64,000 nt of DNA from Benincasa hispida (GCF_009727055.1 NC_052359.1:16203422-16267421); one strand, 5' to 3'; shown: positions 22,914 through 34,862, counted from the first letter of the stretch. Translations and numbers: made by a program. Notes: generated by a model not told the origin, from the sequence alone.

Positions 22914-25900
22914 ATGTTTCAGCAACGTCGAACTCGATCATACAATTGTTTGCTTCTGACAATTTTAATGGAGAGGGTTACTCGAATTTGAAATCAAATA
23001 TCAATATAATATTACTAGTAGACGATTTGAGGTTTGTGTTGATGAAGGAGTGTCCTCCAGTTCCCAGTTCAACAGCTACCCAAAATGTTCGGGATGTCTA
23101 TGATAGGTGGATGAGGGCGAACGAAAAAGTCCAGGCCTATATCTTGGACAGTATATCTGATGTACTCAATAAGAAACATGAGGTCATGCCCACAACTCGT
23201 GAGATCATGGCATCATTATAGAAGATGTTCGGGAAATTGTCATCGTTTGTTAGACATGAAGCATCAAATATGTGTATGTGACACGTATAAAAGATTAGAC
23301 CAACGTAAGAGAACATGTTCTCGACATGATGGTCCATTTTAACATTTCAAAGGCTCATGGGGCTAAGATAGACGAGACAAGTCAGGTGAGCAAGTTACTG
23401 GAATCTGTTCCTGAGAGCTATATATCATTCAGGACAAATGCTGTCATGAACAAAACCACTTATAAGTTAAAGACGCCGTTGAATGAATTTAAAACTTATC
23501 AATCTATGATGAAACTCAAGGAAAAAGAAATAAATTTTATTTCCAAACCGAAAAAGTTTTACAAAGGGTCCATGTCTGGCATGAAACCTGTTGATGATAA
23601 GAAAGTTGGTTCTTCTTCTTCTAAGGATAAAACCATACAAATGAAGAAGAAAGGAAAAGGGAAAAAGAAAACCGCTACGAAGAAAAACAAAAATAAAACT
23701 CCCAAGGGAAAATGTTTCCATTGTGAAGAGGTTGTGCATTAGAAACGAATTTGCCCAAAATATCTAGCTGAAAAGAAAGCAGAAAAGACTAAACAAAGTA
23801 AATATGATTTACTAGTTGTTAAAACATGTATAGTGGAAAATTCTCACCTTACCTGGATATTAGATTGAGGCACCGCTAATCATGTTTGTACTTTTCTATA
23901 GGAAACTAGTTCTTGGAGAAGACTTTCTGAATATGAGATGACTTTCAAGATAGGAACAGGTGAAGTCATTTCAGCTGAAGCAGTGGAAGATGTGAAGTTT
24001 TTTTCTGGAGATTCTTTTATCTTGATCAAGAATGTGTTCTTTGTACCTAAGATGAAAAGAGATCTGATCTCCATTTCCTGTCTTTTAGAGAATATGTATA
24101 GTGTATCTTTTGAATGTAATGAAGTGTTTGTTTATTCAAGAGGTGTTCATATTTGTTCTGCTAGACTTGAAAATAACTTATACATATTACAACCAACTGA
24201 AGAAAATGCCATTTTAAATATAGAGATGTTTAAAATGGCTGAAACTCATAATAAAAAGTGGAAAATTTCTCCTAACGTCTATCTTTGGCACCTCAGGCTT
24301 GGTCACATTAATCTCAACAGGATCGAGAGATTGGTAAAAAAGGGTCATCTAAATCAGTTAGAAGACAGTTCCTTACCTCCATGTGAATCATGTCTTGAGG
24401 GAAAAATGATGAAAAGATCTTTTTCTAATAAAGGTCTTCGTGCCAAAGAACCTCTTATATATTCAAACCTTGTTGTCCAATGAATGTTAAAGCTCGAGGA
24501 GGATATTAGTACTTCGTCAGTTTTATTGACAATTACTCTCAATGTGGCTATATTTACTTAATCAGTCACAATTCTGAAAGTTTTGAAAAGTTCAAAGAAT
24601 TTAAGGCTGATCCTGAAAATCAGTTAAGTAAAAAAATTAAAACACTTCGATCTGATTGAGGTGGTGAGTATATGGATTTGCAATTCCAGAACTATCTAAT
24701 AGATCATGGAATTCAATCCCAACTCACAGCACCTGGAACACTACAACAAAACGAACGTTGCAGAAAGGAGAAATCGAACCTTGTTGGACATGGTTCGGTC
24801 TATGATGAGTTATGCTCAATTACCTCAATCCTTTTGGGGATATGTAGTACAGACTGCAGTTTATATTCTGAACGTTGTTCCGCCCAAAATTGTTTCAGCA
24901 ACACCATATGAATTGTGGAAAGGATGCAAAGCGAGTTAACGTCATTTTCGTATCTAGGGTTGTCCAGCACATGTGTTGGTACAAAATCCTAAGAAATTAG
25001 AAACACGTTCGAAATTATGCCTATTTGTAGGATATCCCATGGAAACAAAAGGAGGATACTTTTATGATCCCTAAGAAGATAAAATATTTGTATCGACAAA
25101 TGCAACATTCTTGGAAGAGTATCATATTTAAAATCATCTACCTCACAGTAAGCTAATATTGCAAGAACTGTCCAAAGATACTACAGAAAGATCAATAAGA
25201 GTTGTTGATCAAGCTGGTCTATCAACAACGGGTGTTATCTCGTCACGTCCATCCCAAGAGTTAGGAGTGCCTCGTCGTAGTGGGAGGGTTATTCAATAAC
25301 CTGAACACTACATGGGTTTAACAGAAACTCAAAACATCATACAAGATGATGGTTTAGATGATCCATTAACCTTTAAGACGGCAATGGAAGATATTGACAG
25401 GGAACTATGGATAAAAGACATGGACGATGAAATGGAGTCTATGTACTTCAACTCAGTCTAGGAACTTGTAGATCAACCATAAGGTGTTACATCTATAGGT
25501 TGTAAATGGATCTACAAGGGAAAGCGAGACCAAACTGGCAAGGTACAGACCTATAAAGCCAAACTTGTGACAAAGGGTTGTACCCAAAAAGAATGAGTTA
25601 ATTATGAAGAAACATTTTCTCATGTTGCCATGATTAAATCAATAAGAATACTCCATGCCATTGATATATATTATGACTATGAGATATGGAAAATGGATGT
25701 CAAGACAGTTTTTCTGATTGGCTATCTTGATGAAAGTATTTTTATGTCTCAATTAGAGGGGTTCATCGAAAAAGGACAGGAACAGAAAGTCTGTAAGCTT
25801 AATCGATCCATTTATGGATTGAAACAAGCATCCAGATCCTGGAATATAAGATTTGACACTGTGATCAAATCTTATGGCTTTGAACAGAACGTTGACAAAC

Positions 25901-26915
25901 CTTGTGTATACAAGAAGATAGTCAACAAAACTGTAGCATTCTTAGTTCTATACATTGATGATATTTTGCTCATTGGGAATGAGACAAGTTTTCTTGTTGA
26001 CGTAAAGAGATGGTTAGCAACACAGTTCCAAATGAAAGATTTAGGTGATGCTCAGTATGTTCTAGGAATACAGATCTTTCGAGATCGAAAGAATAGAACA
26101 TTGGCACTGTCTCAGACATCTTATATTGACAAGATGTTGTCAAGGTATAATATGCAAAATTTCAAGAAAGGTTTATTACCTTTCAGTCATGGAATTCATT
26201 TGTCGAAGGAACAATGTCCTAAGACACCTCAAGAGGTTGAGGAGATGAACAGAATTCCATATGATTTTGCAGTTGGGAGTTTGATGTACACTATGTCATG
26301 TACACGTCCTGACATATGTTTTGCAGTTGGAATCGTCAACAGGTTCCAATCCAATTTTGGACATGGTCATTGGACCGCTGTCAAAAATATCCTCAAGTAT
26401 CTAAGGAGAACGAGGGACTATATGCTTGTGTATGGACCTAAGGATTTGATCCTTACAGAATACACTGATTCTGATTTTCAGATTGACGTAGATTCCAGAA
26501 ATCTACCTCAGGATTAGTTTTCACTCTTAACGGAGGAGCTATAGTTTGGAGAAGCATCAAGCAAAGTTGTATTGCTGACTCCATCATATAAGCAAAATTC
26601 GTGGCTACATGCGAAGCTGCAAAGGAAGCAGTATGGCGACACAAATTTTTAGTTGATTTAGAAGTTGTTCCAAATATGCACCTGCCTATCACACTGTATT
26701 GTGATAATAGTGGTGCAGTTGCTAACTCAAAAGGACCCAGGAGTCACAAGCATAGAAAACACATTGAAAGAAAGTACCATCTCATCCGGGAGATCGTATA
26801 CAGAAGAGATGTGCTCGTCACAAAGATAGCCTCTAAAGACAACCTTGCTGATCCATTCACCAAGTCCTTCTCGGCTAAAGTTTTCGAGGGCCACCTAGTT
26901 AGACTAGGACTCTGA
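22914..26915 (+). pseudogene. Copia element 3 gag-pol, decayed
   Basis: Best-preserved copia coding remnant here. Gag (22914-23760) shows NFNGEGYSNLK, ECPPVPSS and a lysine-rich tail. Its zinc knuckle reads CFHCEEVVH then a stop where Trp is expected, then KRICP. Protease near 23853 is WILD-stop-G, so the Ser codon of DSG is a stop. Open stretch 23938-24483 holds the linker and pre-integrase (LWHLRLGHINLNR). Integrase is broken by stops (24480, 24657) and a frameshift at NKTNVAERR. RT (25470-26160) includes a 295-codon open stretch from 25630 with KMDVKTVFLIGYLDES, KQASRSWN and YIDDILLIGNE (YIDD for the usual YVDD). RNase H runs 26290-26915 with GHWTAVKNILKYLRR and a frameshift near 26505, and ends ...KVFEGHLVRLGL. 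Confidence 0.85.
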
Positions 26916-27033
26916 GTAGTGTAATCTAGGACAAGTGAGAGAATGTCTATGGTATTATAGATGCCCTAGTTTTTTGTATTTTTCCCATTATGTATCTCAA
27001 CATTATATATATTTGTTCGCACTAGAGTTTTAG

Positions 27034-27047
27034 TCCAAGTGGGAGAT
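27034..27047 (+). promoter_or_regulatory. Polypurine tract of element 3
   Basis: TCCAAGTGGGAGAT immediately before the 3' LTR. Confidence 0.75.
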
Positions 27048-28873
27048 TGTTGGGAATGTCCTAGAACTTGCAGTTCATGTCAAACCTTCTATTTATCAAT
27101 AATAATGACTTGTTGATTTTGCATCTTATTATGGAAATTCAATAAATGCATCATTGGCTATAGTCTGAATCTGTAACTTTATATAATGACATAAATAGGA
27201 ACAAGTTGACAGTATATAGCCTAAATGGTCTAATAAGTATATGGATGAAATTAGGTATCTCATTTTGGTAAGACTATTGGATATGGGCCACTCTGTAGTT
27301 GTTACAAGAAGTTGTAAGGTGCTACAAACGATGTGATCCGCAAATTGTTCATGTTGAGACATGAGAGTGGGGGCATTCTATGCAATGAGTGCGCATATAG
27401 ACTGGACCACGAAAATAGTCACTTTTCTTTATAATGACCGTTTACTGTTAAAAGTGACTATTTCATTTATTATATAACCTAGGTTACTCGATCTTAATTC
27501 TAAGCTAGCTATGAACTCCTATTTGTTCGGGATTATCCTTTGATCTGCAAACGGTGAGAGTAGACCAACAGCACTGCTCAATAAGCTTACCATTTTGGGG
27601 ATAAGATGGGATGAATAGCTGAGGACATAGCCTTGCAAGATGGAATTCACTCCTACCCTATTTAGAGTTAGCAGATAGGTTGTTCTCTTAAGTACTGATT
27701 CCAAGTCTTGAACAATCGGGGCCCCTTCTTCTCATGATAGAGAAAAGATTTGATTCATAGAGATTATGAATTAGAATCCTTCACTAGAGGATCAGTAGGA
27801 ATGTATTCACAAGGGTAAAACGGTATTTTTGACCTAGCTGTGATTACGAACAATCTGTGAAGGATCGACTTACTGATTATGGTTATTAAGTGGACATAAT
27901 ATATCTACAGTGAGGGGAGTTCAACTATGGGCTATAGTGAAGTGTCTCATTAGTTAACGAATGATTATGGTTATCAACTATGGGTTACAGTGGAGTGTCC
28001 CATTAGTTAATGAATGGGGGTTAGATCGGACTAATGAGTTTAGTCGATTAATCCTGAATCGTTGAAGCCCATGATCTGTAGGTCTGCGAGGTCCCCCTAC
28101 TAACTCGTAAATGGATAAGCTTTAGATTAGCTTGAGAAATTAATTTGAAACGTTCAAATTAAATGGAACAAGAGAATATATATTTAAATATGATTTAAAT
28201 ATATGAAGATGATTATTGTGCAAAAATGAATTTAATATTTGATATTAAATTAATTATTTTAAATTAATTTATGAAATTAATTTTAGAAAATATTTTTTCA
28301 ATTCTATTAGTCAAAATGATTTTTTGATTTTATGTTTTTAAAAGAAAAGAGAAAATCAGATTTTGCATGCCAAGCACAAAATGGAGAATGCAGATTTTCC
28401 ATTATCTTCATCTTCTTCCTCACACAAAAGCCATTAACTTCTCTTCATTAATTCTTCAAGCATGAGTTGCAAGCCATGAAATTCACTTTGCATGTTCATC
28501 TACAATAAATAAAGAAGTTTGGAGTCATTTGAGGAGAACTAATACAGAAATTTTGAGAGAAAATCTCTGTGAGAAGAAAGTGTTCTTCCATTCGGCTACT
28601 ATGTGTTCTTCACTGTTCTTCACCATGTCAAGCTATTTTTTAGTCCCACAACTATGTCTAAAGATCCAAGAGGATAGTATGGAAGACTTTGAGGTGGTTC
28701 ACGGTGATCTCTAGTGAAGACTGCTGCTGTACATTTGGATTCTTGGAGAGTTCATCAAACGTATGATCTTAAAACCCTATTTTTAGAAAAGCATGCTTTA
28801 GTTTATGCTAAAATTAGTTAATTTGAATGCTTATGGATCCTTGATATTTCTGTTGCATGTTTTAACTCTTTCA
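27048..28873 (+). mobile_element. Copia element 3 3' LTR (1.83 kb)
   Basis: Begins TGTTGGGAATGTCC and ends CTCTTTCA. It carries a 53-bp tandem duplication at 27922-28016 not present in the 5' LTR. The next base starts target copy ACTGG. Confidence 0.9.
27922..28016 (+). repeat. 53-bp tandem duplication in element 3 3' LTR
   Basis: CAACTATGGG occurs at 27922 and 27975, each followed by a near-identical 'agtg(t)c..cattagttaa.gaatg' phrase. The corresponding part of the 5' LTR (near 19545-19590) has one copy, so the duplication arose in this LTR after integration. Confidence 0.75.
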
Positions 28874-28878
28874 ACTGG
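28874..28878 (+). other. Target site duplication of element 3, right copy
   Basis: ACTGG, identical to 18653-18657. It also supplies the H-W codons of the host RNase H, which continues to the right. Confidence 0.9.
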
Positions 28879-29525
28879 ATTGTGCTTAAGACCATTCTCA
28901 AGTATCTTAGGAGAACGAGAAACTATATGCTTGTGTATGGTGCTAAGTATTTGATCCTTACAGGATACACTGACTCTGATTTTCAGACTGATAAGGGTTC
29001 TAGGAAATTCACATCAAGATCAGTCTTCACTCTTAATGGAGGGGCTATAGTACGTCGTAGCATCAAACAAGACTGTATTGCTGACTTTACAATAGAGATG
29101 GAGTATATAGTTGCTTGTGAAGCTACTAAAGAATATGTCTGGCTTAGGAAGTTTCTAACAAACTTGGAACTTGTTCCAAACATGGCAATGCCCATCACCC
29201 TTTATTATGATAATAGTGGTGATGTAGTAAAATCCATGGAGCCTTGAAGCCACAAAGAGGAAAGCAGGTCGAGTGCAAGTATCATCTCATTAGGGAGATT
29301 ATGCAACAGGAAGAATTAATCGTCACAAACATTGATTCGAAACACAATGTTGTTGATCCATTTACAAAAGCTCTCACGAATAAAGTATTTGAGGGTCACC
29401 TGAAGAGCCTGGGTCTACGGGATATGTGTCATTTGTCTAGGGCAAGTGGGAGTATTATGAGGCATAGAATATGCCCTAGTTTATTGTATTGTGTACTTTA
29501 CTTTATATTGTATTTTGTTTTGTAG
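28879..29525 (+). pseudogene. Host copia RNase H, 3' part, decayed
   Basis: Continues the host polyprotein after element 3. IVLKTILKYLRRTRNYML follows on from NPRFAHW at 18637-18657. Next come LTGYTDSDFQTDKGSRK (RNase H region with D residues), VFTLNGGAIV, YYDNSGDVV near 29200, a stop at 29247, and the C-terminal tail KYHLIREIM ... VDPFTKALTNKVFEGHL ending near 29420. One stop and one frame change separate the two open pieces. Confidence 0.8.
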
Positions 29526-29540
29526 ACCCCACTCGCTTTA

Positions 29541-29555
29541 AGGTAAATGGGAGAT
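29541..29555 (+). promoter_or_regulatory. Polypurine tract of host copia
   Basis: AGGTAAATGGGAGAT directly before the host 3' LTR, a slightly altered form of the family tract. Confidence 0.65.
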
Positions 29556-31484
29556 TGTTGGATTTAGTGTACTAAATTTCGTGAATCTCGTAGTTTGTAT
29601 TTTGTAAATATAAATTATTTATTTAACAAAATAAGAAGTATTTCATTCGACATTTAGATTACATTAACTCAATCCAATAAACTAAGATTCAAGGTTATTT
29701 AATGTAGCTTGAACAATATGTGGTAGACGTATAAGTTGATCATATTCAAGTAATAACCTAAAAATTCTGCAGTATATAGATAAGGTTGGGTGCCTTATCC
29801 CAGTAACATTGCGGATATGGCCTACATTGTAAGTAATACAAGAGTTGTAAGAGTTACAAATCATATGATCCATATCGTTCATGTGAAGACGTGTGAGTGA
29901 GAGTATCTTGTATAAAGAGTTTGTATAAGACTAGCCATGAATGATTGATTTCTCTTTATAACGTCGTTATTTAAAGAGACTAACATTTCAATATGATGAC
30001 CATAGGTGACTTAACCTTAATCCCGAGTGAGTTATAATCTCCTGCATATGAGGGCAATCCTTTGATCTGTATGGATAAAAATGGTCGGTTTCATTAACTC
30101 AATAAGCCTAACATTTTGGGGATTTATCCGAGTAGAGAGCTAGGAACACAACTACCAAGATGAAATGCACTCCTTTCCATCTTTAGGGAAAGTAGATGAA
30201 TTGCTCTCTTAGTAGCTGATTTTGGGTCTTGAATAATGAGGTATCACCCTCTCATTGGCCTAAGAGGGGTTAGTTTATAGTTGGACTATAAACTATTTGT
30301 TTATTACAGGAATCAATAATACTTAAGAAGTTAGATGTAACTACAGAAGTAAAATGCAATTTGACCCAGCTGTAATTATGAGCAATTCGTGAAGCGTCAA
30401 CTTACTGTTGATTGGTTATATCCATATACACATAAATATATCTACAGTGCGAAGAGTGCAACTATCAATTTTTAGTGGAGTGAGCGGTAGTTAATGAATG
30501 TTGATTAATTTAATTAAAGAGTTTAATTGATTAATTTCATATCACTGGAGCTTCTAATTTGTAGGTTCATAAGATCCCCTTGTTAGCTCACTAAAGATAA
30601 AAATAAGGAATAATTATTTTTGGAGTAATTTGAATTGTTCAAATTATTTAAACGAAATTAAGGTATTAATTAATATGATTAATATAAATTATGATCTATA
30701 GTGATACATTATAATACGTAGTTAATTATAAATATGATTTGTAATGGAAACTATGTAAAATATAAATATTTGAATAAGATTCATATATTATTTATATGAA
30801 TAAGCTTCAGATAAATACTACAGGTTAATAATTAATGTGAATATGATTCATATTTAAACTATAGTTTATAAGAGTGATGTGCATTTTAATGTGATTAAAA
30901 AGCATATAATATGATTGATTAGCTAAGTTAGTTGATTAATCACTTATATTATAAAGTTTTTTATTATAACATAATATAATTTCATACTACATTATATTAT
31001 AAAATTAATAACTTCCCATTACAGGGGAGCTTTTCTTCACGTGGATGGGAGTTAGCCCCTTCCTCTTCCTATTAGTCTGTATTGAGAATACAGACAAGAG
31101 AGTTTTTAACAGAACGTGAAAAAAAAAAAGAACACTCCCTCATTCTCTCATATTCTTTGCATTCACTCCTATGCCAAAAACAAAGTTGGAGCCCACTCAT
31201 CCGTTATTCTTTTTTTCTGAGAATAACAAAGTGCTCGAGTGATGGTGTCCATAGCTACTTGTTGCAATCATGTTCTGGGAGCATTTCATTGTTTATATGG
31301 AGAAGGGTTCGTGATCCGTAGAGAAGAATTACGCGAAGTAGTGAAACATTAAGGGTGAGTTTTCTCTTATTCAAACTCTCAGTAGAAAGCATGCTTAGAA
31401 TTTAAACTTTGTTTTTAGCGTTTTTCAAATTGAATTTCAATTGCACGGCGATCATTCGTTTCTGCGAGGAATTCAATTCCTTCA
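29556..31484 (+). mobile_element. Host copia 3' LTR (1.93 kb)
   Basis: Begins TGTTGGATTTAGTGTAC and ends AATTCCTTCA. It follows the polypurine tract and resembles the solo LTR at 44436-46420 and the LTR at 53150-54988 in block order (for example 'gttgattggttatatcca' near 30410). No primer site follows, as expected for a 3' LTR. Confidence 0.75.
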
Positions 31485-31939
31485 CCAGTTTCATAATGAA
31501 CAGAAAAGATGTTGAGAATTTGAGTGGAGCATCCATTGCAATAATAATGGTGTGTAATTGCCCATCAAATTAGCTCGATAGTTTCAAGAATTTAAGAGGG
31601 GCATTATGAGCCCGAGTGATAGTTACACTTTATTATTCCATAAAAGCGACCAAAGTCATTGATAGAGTATGTGTGGCTAGACACCGTACCGGTGTTCAAT
31701 CACTTTTATATTGCAGGCACTCGATTGGATGAATCTCTCTCATAAAACAAATTCACGGTTGGTTCATTTTATGGCATCAACATCAACTACTGCTGAGCTA
31801 AGCTCGATTTGATCCATATATAGTAGTTATATACTATGTCATTTAAAATTAATTTCTTATATATTTCGATAGTATATATACATGAATATAGATATAAATA
31901 TATACATGCATATACATAATATATATAGATATATATACA

Positions 31940-31980
<41 letters not shown>

Positions 31981-32450
31981 TATGGTTTTAATATAGGCTT
32001 CTCTTTTTAGATAATACGATCACTTAGACACCCGCACCAGATGGAACAATTTATCCTATATGACTCCACCGACGAAAGCCAACTAAGATTTCCACCAATT
32101 TGATTTGTTTATTATTTGAACTGCACAATCCATTTTATTATACTATAGTTTTTCCCCCGAAGAATTTTCTAGCTGCCAACTTTATAAAAAGTTTGGCTCC
32201 CAAACAGACAAATTGGTTGTGTATAATTTCTTATAAAATTCGAAATTTATATTAAATTTAATACTTGCTTGTTTCTAGTAAGATCAATCGTTCTTTCAAA
32301 AAAGAAAAAGAAAAAAGTAAGATCAATTGAATTTCGTGTGGGATTGTGTTAAGAAGCTATGTATAAGAAATCCTTTGCACAAAGAGAATCGTACGTCAAA
32401 AAAAGTGATCATCTTTATTTTCCCAATCTTGCAGTAGAAAAATGTTTGAG
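31485..32450. other. AT-rich non-coding sequence with (TA)n microsatellite
   Basis: Flank of the host copia. The main feature is a pure (AT)n run at 31943-31978 preceded by looser ATATAC repeats from 31870. I see no gene or recognisable element in the rest. Confidence 0.6.
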
Positions 32451-32454
32451 CTTT

Positions 32455-32563
32455 TCTTTTTTTTTTATTTTTTTTTAGCACAGTTGGAGTAGGGAGATTT
32501 GAACCACGAATTTTGTGATTTCTAGTACACTCGTATACGAATTGAGCTTATATTCAATTTGCC
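32455..32563 (-). mobile_element. tRNA-derived SINE, copy 1
   Basis: On the minus strand: an A-box-like AAGCTCAATTCG, then a B-box-like GGTTCAAATCTCC about 45 bp on, then ...CTGTGCTAAAAAAAA and a long A-rich tail (T-rich on plus at 32455-32476). These are an internal pol III promoter and poly-A end, as in plant SINEs. Shares its 3' end with copies at 38071 and 50681. Confidence 0.55.
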
Positions 32564-33330
32564 AAAAAACGTTTGACTTAACTATAGTTCAAGTACTACA
32601 TTAGAGAATTGTAAAACTAATAGTGTAAAACATATATACGAATGATAATTGATTCGATCAAGAATATATCTATCGTCTATGACATCACTAGGCATATATT
32701 TATGATGATTGGTCAAATTAAACATAGTTCAACCAGTTAAAATTTATAAAATTTATTTATAGATTAAAGGAATATTGTATTGGGTGTCAATTTAAAAATA
32801 CTATTTGGCAAGCATGTCACTAGTGTTTGTTATATTGCAAATATGATAAGATTTACAAATCTGAATTTCAAAAGTGTCCATATTCCTCTCCTTTTTTTTT
32901 TCTCCTACAGTTCCATTCGAAAGCCAGTCTGATATGCCAACCTACAACACCGCCTTTGAGGATGGATCTTGATCGGTACTCACTATCTTGATCTTGTACA
33001 TTTCAAATTTCTTGTTTCTAGTAGGGAATTTATAGTTGAACTAGCTTGTACTGCTTCTGTCTTCCTTTTCTAGAAGTTCGATACCGATGAAAACATGGCA
33101 AGGATAGCTTTCGAGAGAATACCTCATCAAATCTAGAAGATATAGTGTTCGTTGCAAGTACTGCCTTGATTTTTGCAATGTTGCTCACGGTGGTTCGAAG
33201 AGGACATCTTCGAGTTCATTTAGGGTTGCAGCACTTTTAGTGTAAATCCCTATGCAAAAAATCGTCTCCGAGAAGGAGATTTGATCTCATTTTGGCTTAA
33301 TTTGGTCTTCTTCAATTTTCAATCATATAT
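32564..33330. other. Non-coding sequence, nothing recognised
   Basis: AT-rich without recognised element termini. The slightly richer stretch at 32940-33290 has no long open frame and no family match I can name. Confidence 0.5.
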
Positions 33331-33337
33331 AAATAAT

Positions 33338-33560
33338 ATATCAATGTATCAAGTGCATCAAGTAGTGTATCAACTATATATCAACAGTTTATCTAACGTA
33401 TCAAGTGTGTATCACGTGTATCAAGTATATATCAATAGCGCATCAAGTGTATCACGTGTATCAAGTATATATCAATAGCACATCAAGTGTATATCAGTAA
33501 TATATTAAGGTTACAAAGGATATCAAGTATATATCAGTAGTGTATCAAGTGTATCATGTG
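33338..33560 (+). repeat. Decamer-based tandem repeat (ATCAAGTGTA family), 40-bp higher-order period
   Basis: Degenerate 10-bp words of the type 'atcaagtgta' and 'tatatatcaa' run through about 220 bp. From 33411 to 33490 two 40-bp copies are almost identical, each with ATCACGTGTA at the same phase. The 65-codon open frame at 33281-33478 is a by-product of the repeat. Confidence 0.8.
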
Positions 33561-34124
33561 AGTTGAGTTTGTTTTTTTACCATTTTTAGAAAAATAAAAA
33601 ATCTGGACTATGGACCCAATTTTTAAACTTATTTTGCCAAATCTACGAAAAGTCGTATATTAAATGGTTAGTGATACAGATTCTCAATCCCACTTGTTAT
33701 GAAACTAAAAAACATGCATTTGCCAAATCTATATGTGAGTTTATTGAGTGATATCTTTGTTTGCTATTTCATTCCTTTCTTAACTTTGAGAGTTGATTTA
33801 TGCTTTTGTTTTAATAAATAAAATATAATTTTATTTTAAATAATACTATGTAATAGGCAATTTAAAAGTTAAAATTGAGAAGGGTAGATGTTTTTTATTT
33901 TGTTTCGGAAATCTGAAGAAAAAAGTCGGAAAATCTTTCATTTCAGAATTTGCTACAACATTTAAAAGAAAAACAAATCTGTAAACCTCTTTAATAATAG
34001 ATTATATATTTATTCAATAAATTTATAATGCAACTTGTAGCTTAAATGAAGTTTTTGTATAATTTGCTATTCATTTTTAGTTTACTATTTTCAAATTTTA
34101 GTCTAAATTTTTTTAAAAAATTCA
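33561..34124. other. AT-rich non-coding sequence
   Basis: Nothing recognised; no open frame or repeat structure of note. Confidence 0.5.
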
Positions 34125-34133
34125 TGTATATTT

Positions 34134-34588
34134 TGAAAGATTTCACAAAATAGCCCAAAAACCAAATTTTTTTTTATCAATTACCTCTTCCTAAAAACTT
34201 TTATACTGCCCACTTTTTATCCATGAGAAATTTCAAAATTACCCCCAATTTTAAAAAGTCTTCAGATCGTTTGGTATCTGCAAGCCTCTATGAATACTTT
34301 AAAACGATAGGTTCTTTCATTTCCTTCATTTCCTTCCCAAAGCATTTCTCTTTGAAAAATTTTCTTTCAAATTTGCTCCCGTTTTCTCTCCGAACTTCAG
34401 CCGAGCACTCCTCGCAGGTTTCTTGTCGGTCGTCTCTACGCACTTGCCACCGTCGTCGTGATCTAAAAGGTATGGGACTCTTCTCCTTGAAACTCCACAT
34501 GGGCAAAAGGTCAGTGGTAGAAAAATTTTTAGGAAGAGATCATTGGTAAAAAAGTTTTTGGTTTTTGGGTCATTTTGTGAAATTTTCC
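34134..34588. mobile_element. MULE-type MITE with long inverted repeats and GC-rich core
   Basis: About 75 bp at 34134-34210 (aatagcccaaaaacc, ttacctcttcctaaaaa) is inverted at 34510-34588 (tttttaggaagagat, ggtttttgggtcattttg). Long inverted repeats of this kind, with flanking TGTATATTT (34125-34133) and TGAATATTT (34589-34597), 8 of 9 matching, fit the 9-bp duplications of Mutator-like elements. The core at 34375-34475 is distinctly GC-richer, with exon-like text in both strands, which raises the possibility of a captured gene fragment (Pack-MULE). The 108-codon frame at 34223-34549 spans repeat and core and is probably not a gene. Confidence 0.65.
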
Positions 34589-34736
34589 TGAATATTTGAT
34601 AATCATGTGTTTGTATTTATTTAATATATATACATTTGGTACTTGTTCTATAAAAATGTAGAAAATAATAGTGGTATGTTAAAGGGAGAAAATATATAAA
34701 TTGAATAGAGAAATAAGAGTGTTAAATAAAGTTTTT

Positions 34737-34862
34737 AGGTCCATTGTGATTTAAGATGATATCAAAGTAGGTGGTCTAGAGAGATCTTGTGTTCAAACCC
34801 TTTCAATTATATCCTATTTAATTAATATTGACTTCCACTCATTAAAAGAAAAAAAAATGTTA
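34737..34862 (+). mobile_element. Possible SINE-like fragment
   Basis: Contains 'gtggtctagagagatc' and a B-box-like TGTTCAAACCC (near 34790), followed by an A-rich tail at 34842-34858. The A box is poor, so the call is weak. Confidence 0.3.

Larger units (their letters stand above)
18658..28873 (+). mobile_element. Copia element 3, structurally complete, nested in host RNase H
   Basis: A 10.2-kb plus-strand copia element with 5' LTR (18658-20437), primer site, 2.5-kb leader, gag-pol remnant, polypurine tract and 3' LTR (27048-28873), flanked by a perfect 5-bp duplication ACTGG. By my count the LTRs differ at about 24 of the first 240 positions, so the insertion is old. Coding is broken by many stops, so it could move only with help in trans, if at all. 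Confidence 0.9.
5892..31484 (+). mobile_element. Host Ty1/copia retrotransposon, split by three nested insertions
   Basis: An old copia element on the plus strand (Tork/TAR-like by gag style, uncertain). Its segments are leader, gag, protease and pre-integrase (5892-7907), integrase and RT (16015-17829), a few RNase H codons (18637-18657), the rest of RNase H (28879-29525) and 3' LTR (29556-31484). The codons on either side of the second and third inserts join in frame once the insert and one target copy are ignored, which is why I treat the pieces as one element. The 5' LTR and the first part of the leader are missing, replaced by a gypsy LTR. Confidence 0.75.

Noticed and set aside
33281..33478. 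65-codon open frame rich in VYQ/YHVY repeats
   Set aside because: It is a direct translation of the decamer tandem repeat.
34223..34549. 108-codon plus-strand open frame
   Set aside because: It spans inverted repeat and core of a MITE and shows no domain, so chance coding is more likely.
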